From contig DATW01000024.1 in NCBI GenBank assembly GCA_002504845.1, forward strand, positions 1-32,440: a stretch of 32,440 bases of DNA, written 5' to 3'. Source of the DNA: Euryarchaeota archaeon UBA250. Lineage in GTDB: Archaea > Thermoplasmatota > Poseidoniia > Poseidoniales > Thalassarchaeaceae. The notes beneath the pieces are model-generated. The model worked only from the letters and a program-made list of their open reading frames with translations. It did no database searches and was not told the origin of the DNA. Below are positions 24,860-32,436 of this stretch, piece after piece (positions within the stretch are counted from its first letter, which is position 1; every line of letters begins with the position of its first letter). Both the position numbers and the translations under genes were made by a program.

Positions 24860-26218
24860 GTGAGTGATACGGTGCCAGCGACAGTTATTCTTGGAGCCCA
24901 GTGGGGCGATGAAGGAAAGGGCAAGGCAATTGACCAATTAGCCTCCAGATACGGGTGGACGGTTCGTTTCCAGGGAGGCAATAACGCAGGACACACCATT
25001 GTCATAGGGGACACGACTCTGAAGTTACATCAGATACCATCCGGCCTTCCGACTCCTCATTGCAATCTTGTTCTGGGGGACGGGATGGTAATCGACCCAT
25101 GGGTTCTGGAGAAGGAACTCGATGCGTGGAAGGCCCTCACCGGCGAGGAACCAGAGGGGTCCAGGCTATTCATATCCGAGCGCGCCTCGATCATCCTCCC
25201 GTTCCACAGGTTGTATGACTCTGCAGACAAAGTCGTGGGAACGACTGGAAGAGGAATAGGGCCTGCTTACAGGGACCGGATAGAGCGGGTAGGCATACGC
25301 TTCGCAGACATAGAAGGCATGCTCGAGAACACCCAATCACTGAGCGCATCAGCTTCCAGAATGTCCTCGCAACTTGCTGCTATTGGCATCGATCAGGAGA
25401 TCTCTGCCCAAGACCTTGAGGATGATTTGAGGTGGATCCTCGACAGATACGGGGGCGCCATAGCGCCAACAGGGCACATGTTGGACATAGCACTCAGAAA
25501 TGGCGAGCAAGTACTTCTCGAGGGGGCACAGGGGGCAATGCTTGACATCGACCAGGGCACGTACCCTTTCGTAACGTCCTCCGTCACATCAAGGGCAAAC
25601 GCGTCTCATGGGGCGGGAATACACCCCGGACACATAGGTCCGTGCCTTGGGGTAACCAAGGCATACACAACTCGTGTTGGAAACGGGCCATTTCCGACAG
25701 AGATACCCTCTGAAGACCCATCTGGCCAGCATCTCGCAAAAGTTGGCCATGAGTTTGGCACCACTACTGGCAGGCCAAGAAGGACAGGGTGGCTAGACAT
25801 GCCCGCGCTAATGGAGGCAAATAGGGTGAATGGGTTCTCGGGGCTTGTCCTCACCAAGCTCGATGTGTTGGCCGGGCTAGATGAGATCAAGATCTGCATA
25901 GGATACGAATTGGATGGGCGTCCGATTACTATGCTGCCCGTCCGTGCCGAGGATGTCGCACGCTGCATGCCTGTTTACGAGACACATCCAGGATTCGAGG
26001 CAATAAGCGAAGATGAGTGGCTTGCAATGGCCCAGAAATCGCATGAGGAGAAATCCTGGTTAGAAGCTCTCCCCGATGCTGCAGCATCGATCGTCACGAG
26101 GATAGAAGAGCTATCCGGTATCGAGGTTCAGTGCGTGGGGATCGGCCCAGATAGAAGATCCACGCTCTCAAGGCCGGGTGGTATGTTCGATCACCCGCTT
26201 AATTTGGGAAATTTCTAA
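24860..26218 (+). CDS. purA: Adenylosuccinate synthetase
   Basis: This 452-residue enzyme condenses IMP with aspartate using GTP, the first step from IMP to AMP. The P-loop is LGAQWGDEGKGK (about 11-22), followed by GGNNAGHT, GTTGRGIGPAYRDR, LLEGAQGAMLDIDQGTYPFVTSS, LGVTKAYTTRVGNGPFPTE, RRTGWLDMPAL (IMP and GTP contacts), TKLDVLAG and a C-terminal VGIGPDRRST. Length is that of the ordinary enzyme with a few short insertions. GTG at 24860 is chosen, as there is no ATG before the P-loop and the family begins about ten residues ahead of GAQWGDEG. It is divergent from eL40 over 106 bp and probably cotranscribed with the small Cys-rich gene 23 bp downstream. Confidence 0.97.
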   Translation: MSDTVPATVILGAQWGDEGKGKAIDQLASRYGWTVRFQGGNNAGHTIVIGDTTLKLHQIPSGLPTPHCNLVLGDGMVIDPWVLEKELDAWKALTGEEPEGSRLFISERASIILPFHRLYDSADKVVGTTGRGIGPAYRDRIERVGIRFADIEGMLENTQSLSASASRMSSQLAAIGIDQEISAQDLEDDLRWILDRYGGAIAPTGHMLDIALRNGEQVLLEGAQGAMLDIDQGTYPFVTSSVTSRANASHGAGIHPGHIGPCLGVTKAYTTRVGNGPFPTEIPSEDPSGQHLAKVGHEFGTTTGRPRRTGWLDMPALMEANRVNGFSGLVLTKLDVLAGLDEIKICIGYELDGRPITMLPVRAEDVARCMPVYETHPGFEAISEDEWLAMAQKSHEEKSWLEALPDAAASIVTRIEELSGIEVQCVGIGPDRRSTLSRPGGMFDHPLNLGNF

Positions 26219-26241
26219 CCGTGTAACCATGAGGCGATGAC

Positions 26242-26529
26242 ATGGGATTCAAGTCGCGGGCTAAGAAACTGAAACATGCAGCCGATGCTGCGAGACCACC
26301 CAAAGAAGACTCGGAGGATGACGATGAGGGCGTGACCCCCTGCGACGTAAGGAGCTGCAAGAATTGGGCTGACAAGTCGATGGGCGGTCGAAGACTGGCA
26401 TTCGATAGGGCAGCAGACGTCTGGGGCGAGGATGGACTCGCATCGGACGGGAGAAGGCTGTCCGTGTGCAAGCAATGTTACAGGGAATGGAAGAAGGCCA
26501 AGAAGGACGATCCTGATGAGTGGTCCTGA
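26242..26529 (+). CDS. Small Cys-rich, charged hypothetical protein
   Basis: This 95-residue protein is not recognised. The N-terminus is basic (GFKSRAKKLKHAADAARPP), followed by an acidic stretch (EDSEDDDEG), then a candidate zinc site: CDVRSC (C-x4-C) and, about 40 residues later, CKQC (C-x2-C). It ends in a basic/acidic helix (REWKKAKKDDPDEW). The spacing resembles a treble-clef or ribbon finger, and the charged ends suggest a nucleic-acid or ribosome-associated role, but this is inference. It follows purA by 23 bp. Real coding is supported by the composition and by its fit in the gap. Confidence 0.65.
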   Translation: MGFKSRAKKLKHAADAARPPKEDSEDDDEGVTPCDVRSCKNWADKSMGGRRLAFDRAADVWGEDGLASDGRRLSVCKQCYREWKKAKKDDPDEWS

Positions 26530-26587
26530 TTCGGCCCAATCATGGAAATCCCTGGATACCGCTTCAAACATCGAGAAGTCAATACCA

Positions 26588-26598
26588 ATATTCAATAT
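26588..26598 (+). promoter_or_regulatory. Candidate TATA box of the riboswitch-controlled operon
   Basis: An AT-rich stretch containing TATTCAATAT lies about 23-33 nt upstream of the first conserved base of the TPP riboswitch (near 26621). Archaeal TATA spacing puts the transcription start at about 26617-26622. If so, the 5' strand of helix P1 would be very short. Confidence 0.4.
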
Positions 26599-26618
26599 CC
26601 CATCACTCGACACTGCAT

Positions 26619-26697
26619 ATAGGGGAGCTTAGCGCTGAGAGGTCGCCTTCGGGCGACGACCCTTTGACCTGATCTGGGTAATGCCAGCGGAGGGAGA
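26619..26697 (+). promoter_or_regulatory. TPP (THI-box) riboswitch
   Basis: The leader shows the conserved thiamin pyrophosphate aptamer blocks in order: AGGGGAGC (26621-26628), GCTGAGA (26634-26640), a variable hairpin GTCGCC-TTCG-GGCGAC (26642-26657), CCCTTTGACCTGATCTGG (26660-26677) and TAATGCCAGCG (26679-26689) followed by GAGGGAG. CUGAGA and AUGCCAGCG are the invariant pyrimidine- and pyrophosphate-sensor segments. The aptamer ends only a few bases before the ATG at 26701, and the purine-rich GGAGGGAG at its 3' edge doubles as the ribosome-binding site. TPP binding should therefore hide the site and shut off translation of the transporter. No terminator hairpin with a U-run follows, which favours translational control. 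P1 is not obvious. Confidence 0.92.
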
Positions 26698-26700
26698 GAA

Positions 26701-28173
26701 ATGGAAACGAATATCGCATATGGATTGATGATTGCAACGCTCGGTATCTTCGGCTACATCGGATACCAGGCATCGACTGACAAGGAAATGGGGGCCGACG
26801 AGTACCTCTCTGCCCGAGGGTCGCAGGACTGGCTCCGGATAGGGCTGAGCCTCTTCGCCTCGGGTATGGGGATATGGATTCTATTCGGTCCCTCGGAGGT
26901 CGGCTACTGGGGTGGATTCTGGGATGTAGTCGGCTATGCAGTCTCGGCAGCCACGCCATTCCTCCTTCTGGCCTATGTCGGCCCGAAGATACGCGAGAGA
27001 CTACCGCAAGGAGTGACTCTGGCAGACTACGTGCGAATCCGATTGGGCAGGCCGATGCAGATCTACGTGGGCCTGATTTCAGTCCTGTACATGTTCACGT
27101 TCCTATTCGCTGAATTCACTGCAATCGGAAAGGCTACTGAAACGCTGTCCGATGCTGAGCCACTCGTTCCGATGCTCCTGGTAGGGGCAGTCACTGCAGC
27201 CTACACGTCTCGAGGGGGTCTCCCTGCGTCCCTTGCAACCGACCGTATTCAGGCTTGGACCATTCTGTTCCTTGTCGTGGCACTCTTGCTGACTCTCTTC
27301 GGGGGAGACCTCAGCGGACTCATTTCAGACGCCAAGGCGTACAACCCTGAAGGAGACATAGATTGGAGCATCGGCTCAATGTCGTACATGGACTCTTTCA
27401 AATCCGGATTGGCCTTGGTGGTGGCTATCACCGCTGCAGAGATGTTCTCTCAGGGGAATTGGCAGAGAGCATGGGCCTCCGAGTCGGACGAGGCCCTCGC
27501 CAAGGGGGCCTGGCTTGCCGCGGCACTCGTCCTGCCACTGGTGTTCGTCATGGGTGTGCTGGGCACCGTAGTAGCGGGACAGGGTAACGCGGAGGACCCC
27601 TCTGCTGCCTTCTTCTACCTGATCGAGGATGCCGGTGTTATGTTCGTAGCCGCATTCATCGTCCTCGCAATCGCCCTGGTATGCTCCAGCGTCGATACCC
27701 TACAGAACGCCGTCGTAGCTTCGATATCGAGGGATCTCAGTGACAGTAGGATGAGTCTGCAGAGTGCACGTTACCTGACAGTCGGCCTGATTCCGATAGC
27801 GATCTACCTGGCCACTGGGCCCACAGTCCCACTCAGCCTACCTCTCATTGGGGTTTTCACCTTCACCTTCGATGCAGTCGGCGTGTTCGGGATATTCCTG
27901 TTCGCCGACCTGCTGGCCGCGGCCACGGTCATGCCGGTCCTCCTCACATTGTGGGGACAGGTCTCCTCTAGAGGCGCGCTTCTAGGTGCGATCTCCGGCC
28001 TTCTATCTGTGGTCGCCTACGGATTATGGACAGCAGACCTGTGGACGGGTGTTGAGTACATCTTCTCCCCCACGAACGAGTTCGGTCTGGCGAATCTCTG
28101 GGTCTTCCTGTCAGCTGTCATCGGATCCACCGCTGTGACTGTGCTGGGTTCATACGTCCTGCCCGATGAGTAG
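26701..28173 (+). CDS. thiV: Sodium:solute symporter family transporter, probable ThiV (thiamin or HMP uptake)
   Basis: This 490-residue protein has about 13 hydrophobic segments and reads as an SSS-family Na+/solute symporter: an N-terminal helix (LMIATLGIFGYIGYQ), SLFASGMGIWILFGPSEVGYWGGFWDVVGYAV, TLADYVRIRLGRP, GGLPASLATDRIQAW (core family motif) and QGNWQRAWASESDEALAKGAW. On its own this gives no substrate. The TPP riboswitch in its leader does: SSS transporters behind THI boxes have been named ThiV and proposed to import thiamin or its pyrimidine precursor HMP, as in SAR11. Repression by TPP would make it a vitamin-scavenging gene. ATG 26701 is fixed by the ribosome-binding site inside the riboswitch. 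The stop overlaps the PAP2 start by eight bases. Base composition is GC-richer than the neighbouring purA region. Confidence 0.85.
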   Translation: METNIAYGLMIATLGIFGYIGYQASTDKEMGADEYLSARGSQDWLRIGLSLFASGMGIWILFGPSEVGYWGGFWDVVGYAVSAATPFLLLAYVGPKIRERLPQGVTLADYVRIRLGRPMQIYVGLISVLYMFTFLFAEFTAIGKATETLSDAEPLVPMLLVGAVTAAYTSRGGLPASLATDRIQAWTILFLVVALLLTLFGGDLSGLISDAKAYNPEGDIDWSIGSMSYMDSFKSGLALVVAITAAEMFSQGNWQRAWASESDEALAKGAWLAAALVLPLVFVMGVLGTVVAGQGNAEDPSAAFFYLIEDAGVMFVAAFIVLAIALVCSSVDTLQNAVVASISRDLSDSRMSLQSARYLTVGLIPIAIYLATGPTVPLSLPLIGVFTFTFDAVGVFGIFLFADLLAAATVMPVLLTLWGQVSSRGALLGAISGLLSVVAYGLWTADLWTGVEYIFSPTNEFGLANLWVFLSAVIGSTAVTVLGSYVLPDE

Positions 28174-28942
28174 GCACATGCGGTCGTTCAGACCATGGAC
28201 CGGATTATGGGCGCCCATTTGGGTCAGGAGAAGAGGCATGGGCGGGTATCGCCTGCCCCTGGAGATTTTTCTGATCGGCATAATCATCGTTGCAGTGCCC
28301 TACTTCGCAACCAACAACATCGCGAACGCATATCTGGACACGGTATTCGACCCCGAGATAGCACTCGACAGGCAGATCCCCGTCTGGAACTGGACCATCC
28401 TCCCATACGCCCTCCTGTACATGTTCTACCCAGCAACGCTCCTGCTCTGCCCAAAAGACGACCGCGGTTATTCCGAGCTTGTCGTCTTCATGCAGATGCT
28501 CATCATGGTGACGGCGTTCTGCTGCGTCATATTCCTCGTCCTGCCCGCTGAGATCGACCTCAGGGACCAGATAGACTGGGACTCGATGAATGCATGGGAG
28601 ACCATCCTCTTCGAATTCATCCACATGTCCGACAACCCCTGGAACGCGTGGCCCAGCCTGCACATCGTGCATTCCTACCTACTTGCCAGGGCGATGACCG
28701 TGTGGATCATGAGGAAAAGGGGCGATTCCCCGATTCTATGGAATGCGGTCTTGGTGACTGTTTGGACCGAATGGACGCTCCTGTCGGTCAGCATATTGAC
28801 CACAAAACAGCATTATCTGTTCGATTTGCTGGCTGGGATAATCGTCGCGCACCTGGCATGGTTGGCCCTGCAGAAAACACTCTCTGAGATCAATGACCTA
28901 GGCCCGAACCAATTCGCCAGAGAATACGGCTGGACCGATTAA
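28166..28942 (+). CDS. PAP2-superfamily membrane phosphatase-like protein
   Basis: This 258-residue protein has about six membrane segments. It carries the C-terminal halves of the PAP2 phosphatase signature: PSLHIVHSYLLAR (163-166 PSLH, standing for PSGH) and TTKQHYLFDLLAGII (H216 nucleophile, D220), as in the PAP2_3-like group. The first motif (KxxxxxxRP) is not obvious. PAP2 enzymes remove phosphate from lipid or soluble phosphates on the outer side of the membrane. The ATG lies within the last eight bases of the ThiV-like gene, so it is under the same riboswitch. A job in the vitamin pathway, such as dephosphorylating an external phosphorylated precursor before uptake, is attractive but unproven. 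Its TAA shares the TTAA palindrome with the convergent PiT stop. Confidence 0.78.
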   Translation: MSRHMRSFRPWTGLWAPIWVRRRGMGGYRLPLEIFLIGIIIVAVPYFATNNIANAYLDTVFDPEIALDRQIPVWNWTILPYALLYMFYPATLLLCPKDDRGYSELVVFMQMLIMVTAFCCVIFLVLPAEIDLRDQIDWDSMNAWETILFEFIHMSDNPWNAWPSLHIVHSYLLARAMTVWIMRKRGDSPILWNAVLVTVWTEWTLLSVSILTTKQHYLFDLLAGIIVAHLAWLALQKTLSEINDLGPNQFAREYGWTD

Positions 28943-31119
28943 TCGTATACTATGGAGAGCAGGGTATTCGCTGCCTTCTCGCACGCATTTGCCACGTCAT
29001 CCAAGCGCTGAAGCACCCTGTACATGTGCATCGCCGCCAGGGACTCTTCCTCCCCGTTGCTGAACACGTATGCAGCAGCCTTGCTCTCAACCACGTCTGC
29101 CTGGTGCTCTGCAAGGTTCACTGCATCGATCAGGTCACTGAGGCGCTGCCTGCCTGCCTTGGTGTATCCGGATAGGGCCACAGTCTTCAGTTGGGAAATA
29201 GTGTCCTCATACAACGAGGCAGTATTGGAAACGGCCTCAGCCATCTCCTTCAGCATCTTCCGCGCCTTCTTGTCTCCGAAAAGCTCCCTGAATGACAGCT
29301 GCTCGGCGACGTTTTGAGCATAGTCCGCGATCCTATCCTGCTTGGAAACCATCTCGAGCATGGCGTCTCGGCCCTGGAGCACAGACATCTGGCCCGATCC
29401 TATCCTCTTTCTGAGATCATTCTTGATCACGTCCGCCCGGAGCTCTGCCTCCACAGTGGCCTCAATTTCCTTCTTGGGGTCCTTCCCGTCCGCTGCTTTG
29501 TTCACAGCGTCCAGCATGTGCGCCACAGTCTCCTCAACCGCCAATGCATGGGTGTGCAAAAGCTCGAAGTGAGTCGGGGCACTGCCGTCTGAGCCACTAG
29601 CATCAGAGAGAGCGTCCTCGACGTAGATCTCACCATCCCTCGTGGCCCACATCACGTAGACCACTGCTGCGAAGGCGATCGGTAGCACAACTATCAGGTG
29701 GACCGGGTCGGATGCGACGGCCACGAATATCACCACTGAGCCGAAACCAGCAGCAGGTATGCTCGCCACCCACGACGCGAAGATCTTCCCGAACACCCTG
29801 AAGTCAACGGCTTTCGCGCCGCCTGCCAAGCCGACGCCAACAACAGCGCCTACCAATGTGTGGGTGGTGGAAACGGGGACTGCGAGGAACGGCATCGAGA
29901 ATATCAGGATCGTGGTCGCGGCTCCGAACTCCGCTGCAAAGCCCCTTGTCGGGGTGATGTCGGTGATTTTCTTACCGATCGTGTCCATGACCCTCCAGCC
30001 CCATGTCATTACGCCTATCGCAATACCAGCGCTTCCGAGCAGTACCAGCCACACTGGAACCGCTGCTTCCGCAGTCAACTCGCCACCGGACTCCAGGATC
30101 TGGTAGACAGCAGCCATTGGCCCGATTGCATTCGACCGATCATTGGCCCCATGAGCGAAGGCGACATAGGCCGCGGTGATTATCTGAAGCCAAACGAAGA
30201 TCCTCTCCACGCCCATGAACCCATTCCGCTCTTCCTTGATGTCGATCCTCTTCAGGACCATGAACAGGGTGAGGGAGGCTATGGCTCCGATGGCGCCTGC
30301 GAGAAGCAGGGAATTGATGGGGAACCAGGCGCCCTGGTAGAGCGCATCCACGCACTCGGGGTGATCAACGAGATTGACCCCATCGGGGCAGTAGTGCGTG
30401 AATGGGTTGAACGATCCGCCTTCCTTGACTCCCAGCCATGACGCCTTGTCGAGCGTCCCTGCATCGTCCAGCCTGCTGAAGAGCCCCTTCAACGCCTTGA
30501 ACTGAAGAGCCAGCCCGAGTACGAAGAACGTCGGGAATGCGAGGATAGGGGCCAGCCACATCGAGCGTTCCTCGGGATTCTTGGATTCGAGGATGGTCTC
30601 GCGGACTATCCAGAAGGATAGGAACGCTATGATGCCGCCCAGCAAGGGGCTTGCGACCCAGGACATCACCACCGTCCTCACGACCTCCCAATCGATGAGG
30701 TCCGTCTGGTGCTGCACCTCGAGGACCAGGCCGACCCCGATGATGCCCCCGATGATGCTGTGCGTCGTCGAGACAGGCAAGCCCAGCCTCGTGGCGACGG
30801 TGAGCCATACCGCTGCCGCCATCATAGCTGAGATGAATCCGTACATCAGGTCGTTGGCAAAGACCTCGGTGACGGTTTCGAAATCGACAACAAGAATCCC
30901 CTTCCTGACCGTGTCTGTGACGGCGTCGCCCGCGAAGAAGGCACCAGCGAATTCGAAAATCGCTGCCACGATCACGGCTTGCTTCAGCGTCAGAGCTCTT
31001 GATCCGACGGACGTACCCATTGCATTTGCAACGTCGTTTGCTCCGATATTCCATGCCATGTAGGCACATACTAACAGAGATAGAAGCAATACTATCCACA
31101 TTATTCCTGTGATTTCCAT
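28939..31119 (-). CDS. pit: PiT-family phosphate transporter fused to a DUF47 (PhoU-like) domain
   Basis: This 726-residue fusion begins with a PHO4/PiT permease with both signature repeats, GANDVANAMGTSVGSRALT (from residue 26) and AHGANDRSNAIGP, plus the paired LPVSTTHSIIGG and VPVSTTHTLVGA motifs. It imports inorganic phosphate, or metal-phosphate, with H+ or Na+. The extra-long loop with CPDGVNLVDHPEC adds two cysteines, probably on one face of the membrane. The last ~210 residues (from about HFELLHTHALAVEETVAHML) are helical and match DUF47, the PhoU-related family normally encoded as a separate gene beside pit. Here it is covalently joined. TTATAA sits 26-31 nt before the ATG, implying a leaderless transcript. 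It is divergent from the AbrB-PhoU gene. Confidence 0.93.
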   Translation of the reverse strand: MEITGIMWIVLLLSLLVCAYMAWNIGANDVANAMGTSVGSRALTLKQAVIVAAIFEFAGAFFAGDAVTDTVRKGILVVDFETVTEVFANDLMYGFISAMMAAAVWLTVATRLGLPVSTTHSIIGGIIGVGLVLEVQHQTDLIDWEVVRTVVMSWVASPLLGGIIAFLSFWIVRETILESKNPEERSMWLAPILAFPTFFVLGLALQFKALKGLFSRLDDAGTLDKASWLGVKEGGSFNPFTHYCPDGVNLVDHPECVDALYQGAWFPINSLLLAGAIGAIASLTLFMVLKRIDIKEERNGFMGVERIFVWLQIITAAYVAFAHGANDRSNAIGPMAAVYQILESGGELTAEAAVPVWLVLLGSAGIAIGVMTWGWRVMDTIGKKITDITPTRGFAAEFGAATTILIFSMPFLAVPVSTTHTLVGAVVGVGLAGGAKAVDFRVFGKIFASWVASIPAAGFGSVVIFVAVASDPVHLIVVLPIAFAAVVYVMWATRDGEIYVEDALSDASGSDGSAPTHFELLHTHALAVEETVAHMLDAVNKAADGKDPKKEIEATVEAELRADVIKNDLRKRIGSGQMSVLQGRDAMLEMVSKQDRIADYAQNVAEQLSFRELFGDKKARKMLKEMAEAVSNTASLYEDTISQLKTVALSGYTKAGRQRLSDLIDAVNLAEHQADVVESKAAAYVFSNGEEESLAAMHMYRVLQRLDDVANACEKAANTLLSIVYD

Positions 31120-31244
31120 ATGATGCCTCGCAACTATTGAGGGGTTATAACTTTAGAAATATATAGAATATATATTAATTTAAGAAAACAATAGACTGAA
31201 TGATGATGAAAAGTATATATTAAGGATTAGTTTGGCTGTATTTG
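31120..31244. promoter_or_regulatory. AT-rich divergent promoter region, pit versus phoU-like gene
   Basis: These 125 bp are strikingly AT-rich. TTATAA at 31145-31150 lies 26-31 nt before the pit ATG on the minus strand. TATATATTAA occurs twice, at 31169-31178 and 31214-31223; the second copy lies 22-31 nt before the phoU-like ATG (31245) and fits its TATA box. Both genes would be leaderless. The first copy may be an operator, an extra promoter, or simple AT-rich sequence. Confidence 0.5.
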
Positions 31245-32291
31245 ATGAGTATTGAATCCTCTGATAGGTCAGAAATCAGAAAATTACAGGTAACTGGCGG
31301 TTCGACCTACATCGTCAGCCTGCCTAGAAAATGGGTCACAGAACACGGACTCAGTGCAAAAGATAGGATCAAGATAGAGTGGCGCCCCTCTGGGAGTTTG
31401 AGATTAAATGCAGAAACAACCAATGTTAGGAAGAGAAGAAAGATCGAGATAAACATCGATGAAATCAAAGTCGAGTTTCTTTTTGATCATCTCGTTGGAG
31501 CGTATATTTCTGGTGCGCACAATATCTTAGTTTCTAGGAGTAGCGGTATTCGGAGAAACGATAGGAGGCAGATACGGAAATTCACACAGACCACTAGGGG
31601 GATTGAGATATCCGAAGAATCTGAATATTCTGTTCAATTAGTTACATTGATCAACACCTCGGAAATGCCATTGTACTCTAGCTTGAATAGAATGTATCTA
31701 CTAGTTTCAAGTCAGATTAGAGATGTCACTGAGGTTCTTCTTCGGAACGATTCTTCATCCTTCGAAGATAGCGAGGAAAGAGAGAAGGAAGTCGATGCAC
31801 TGAGATTGTTATTGGAGAGGCAAGTTGGTCAAATCCTTGAATCCGCGTCGATAGAATCGAGCTTTGGAACAACTAGATGGGAAGCGTCTGAACTCTCTAA
31901 TATTGTCAAAAATTTAGAGCGTATCGGAGATCATTGCTTCCTACTCAGCAGATTGTGCGTCGATCAAGAAGTTCCTTCAAATCTATCTTTACAAAAACTA
32001 CCAATTAACATCATCCCAGTATGGCACTCAGCAATCAAATTATTGATTTCAAATCTACGTGACAGAGATGTGAATGAAATCCATGAAGCAAAGTCGAACG
32101 TAAGGGCCGCAATAGCGGAACTGAAAGAGTATGAGGCAAGCCTCTGGGAATCCGAATTGGAGTCGGTAGACGCACTTTTTATGGATAAACTTTCAGAATC
32201 TCTGAGGCGAATATTAGCCTACACTCAAGATATAGCCGAGGTTTTAATCAACATATACACGCACAGAAATGCCACAGAAGAGATCTTTTGA
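31245..32291 (+). CDS. Phosphate-uptake regulator with AbrB/SpoVT DNA-binding and PhoU domains
   Basis: This 348-residue archaeal PhoU-type protein opens with a swapped-hairpin AbrB-like domain (about residues 11-46, IRKLQVTGGSTYIVSLPRKW then GLSAKDRIKIEW). That hairpin is expected to bind DNA. A middle linker leads into PhoU helical bundles (about 150-340), with SNIVKNLERIGDHCFLLSRL as the clear E-x-x-x-D-type metal-binding helix and YTQDIAEVLINIY near the end. It probably senses phosphate status and controls the divergent pit gene; this is inference from domains and position. ATG 31245 is chosen over a TTG one codon earlier because it sits 22-31 nt behind TATATATTAA. The coding sequence looks more AT-rich than the preceding five genes. 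Confidence 0.88.
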   Translation: MSIESSDRSEIRKLQVTGGSTYIVSLPRKWVTEHGLSAKDRIKIEWRPSGSLRLNAETTNVRKRRKIEINIDEIKVEFLFDHLVGAYISGAHNILVSRSSGIRRNDRRQIRKFTQTTRGIEISEESEYSVQLVTLINTSEMPLYSSLNRMYLLVSSQIRDVTEVLLRNDSSSFEDSEEREKEVDALRLLLERQVGQILESASIESSFGTTRWEASELSNIVKNLERIGDHCFLLSRLCVDQEVPSNLSLQKLPINIIPVWHSAIKLLISNLRDRDVNEIHEAKSNVRAAIAELKEYEASLWESELESVDALFMDKLSESLRRILAYTQDIAEVLINIYTHRNATEEIF

Positions 32292-32360
32292 CTTTCTGGA
32301 GAACTCCTCGTGGAAACAGAGTACATGGCGCGCAAGATCACGAATCATAATTGAGAACGA

Positions 32361-32436
32361 TGGTGGGCTCGGCAGGAATTGAACCTGCGATCTTCGCCAT
32401 GTGAAGGCGACGTCATAACCCCTAGACCACGAGCCC
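32361..32436 (-). tRNA. tRNA-Val (anticodon CAC)
   Basis: The minus strand folds into a full cloverleaf: acceptor GGGCTCG with CGAGCCC, D-stem GTC/GAC, anticodon stem TCGCC/GGCGA with loop TTCACAT (anticodon CAC, reading Val codon GUG), T-stem GCAGG/CCTGC with loop TTCAATT, discriminator A and an encoded CCA at 32361-32363. There is no intron. It converges on the PhoU-like gene across 69 bp in which I see nothing else. Confidence 0.96.

Noticed and set aside
26642..26657. Strong GTCGCC-TTCG-GGCGAC hairpin as a transcription terminator
   Set aside because: It lies inside the TPP aptamer between conserved blocks, has no following T-run and is the usual variable stem.
30365..31099. 244-residue minus-strand frame in another phase of pit
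   Set aside because: Low-complexity Arg/Gly/His-rich translation, typical of a wrong frame in a GC-rich gene; PiT motifs are in the other frame.
32292..32360. Possible small gene or terminator between the PhoU-like gene and tRNA-Val
   Set aside because: Only 69 bp, with no ORF, clear hairpin or T-run.
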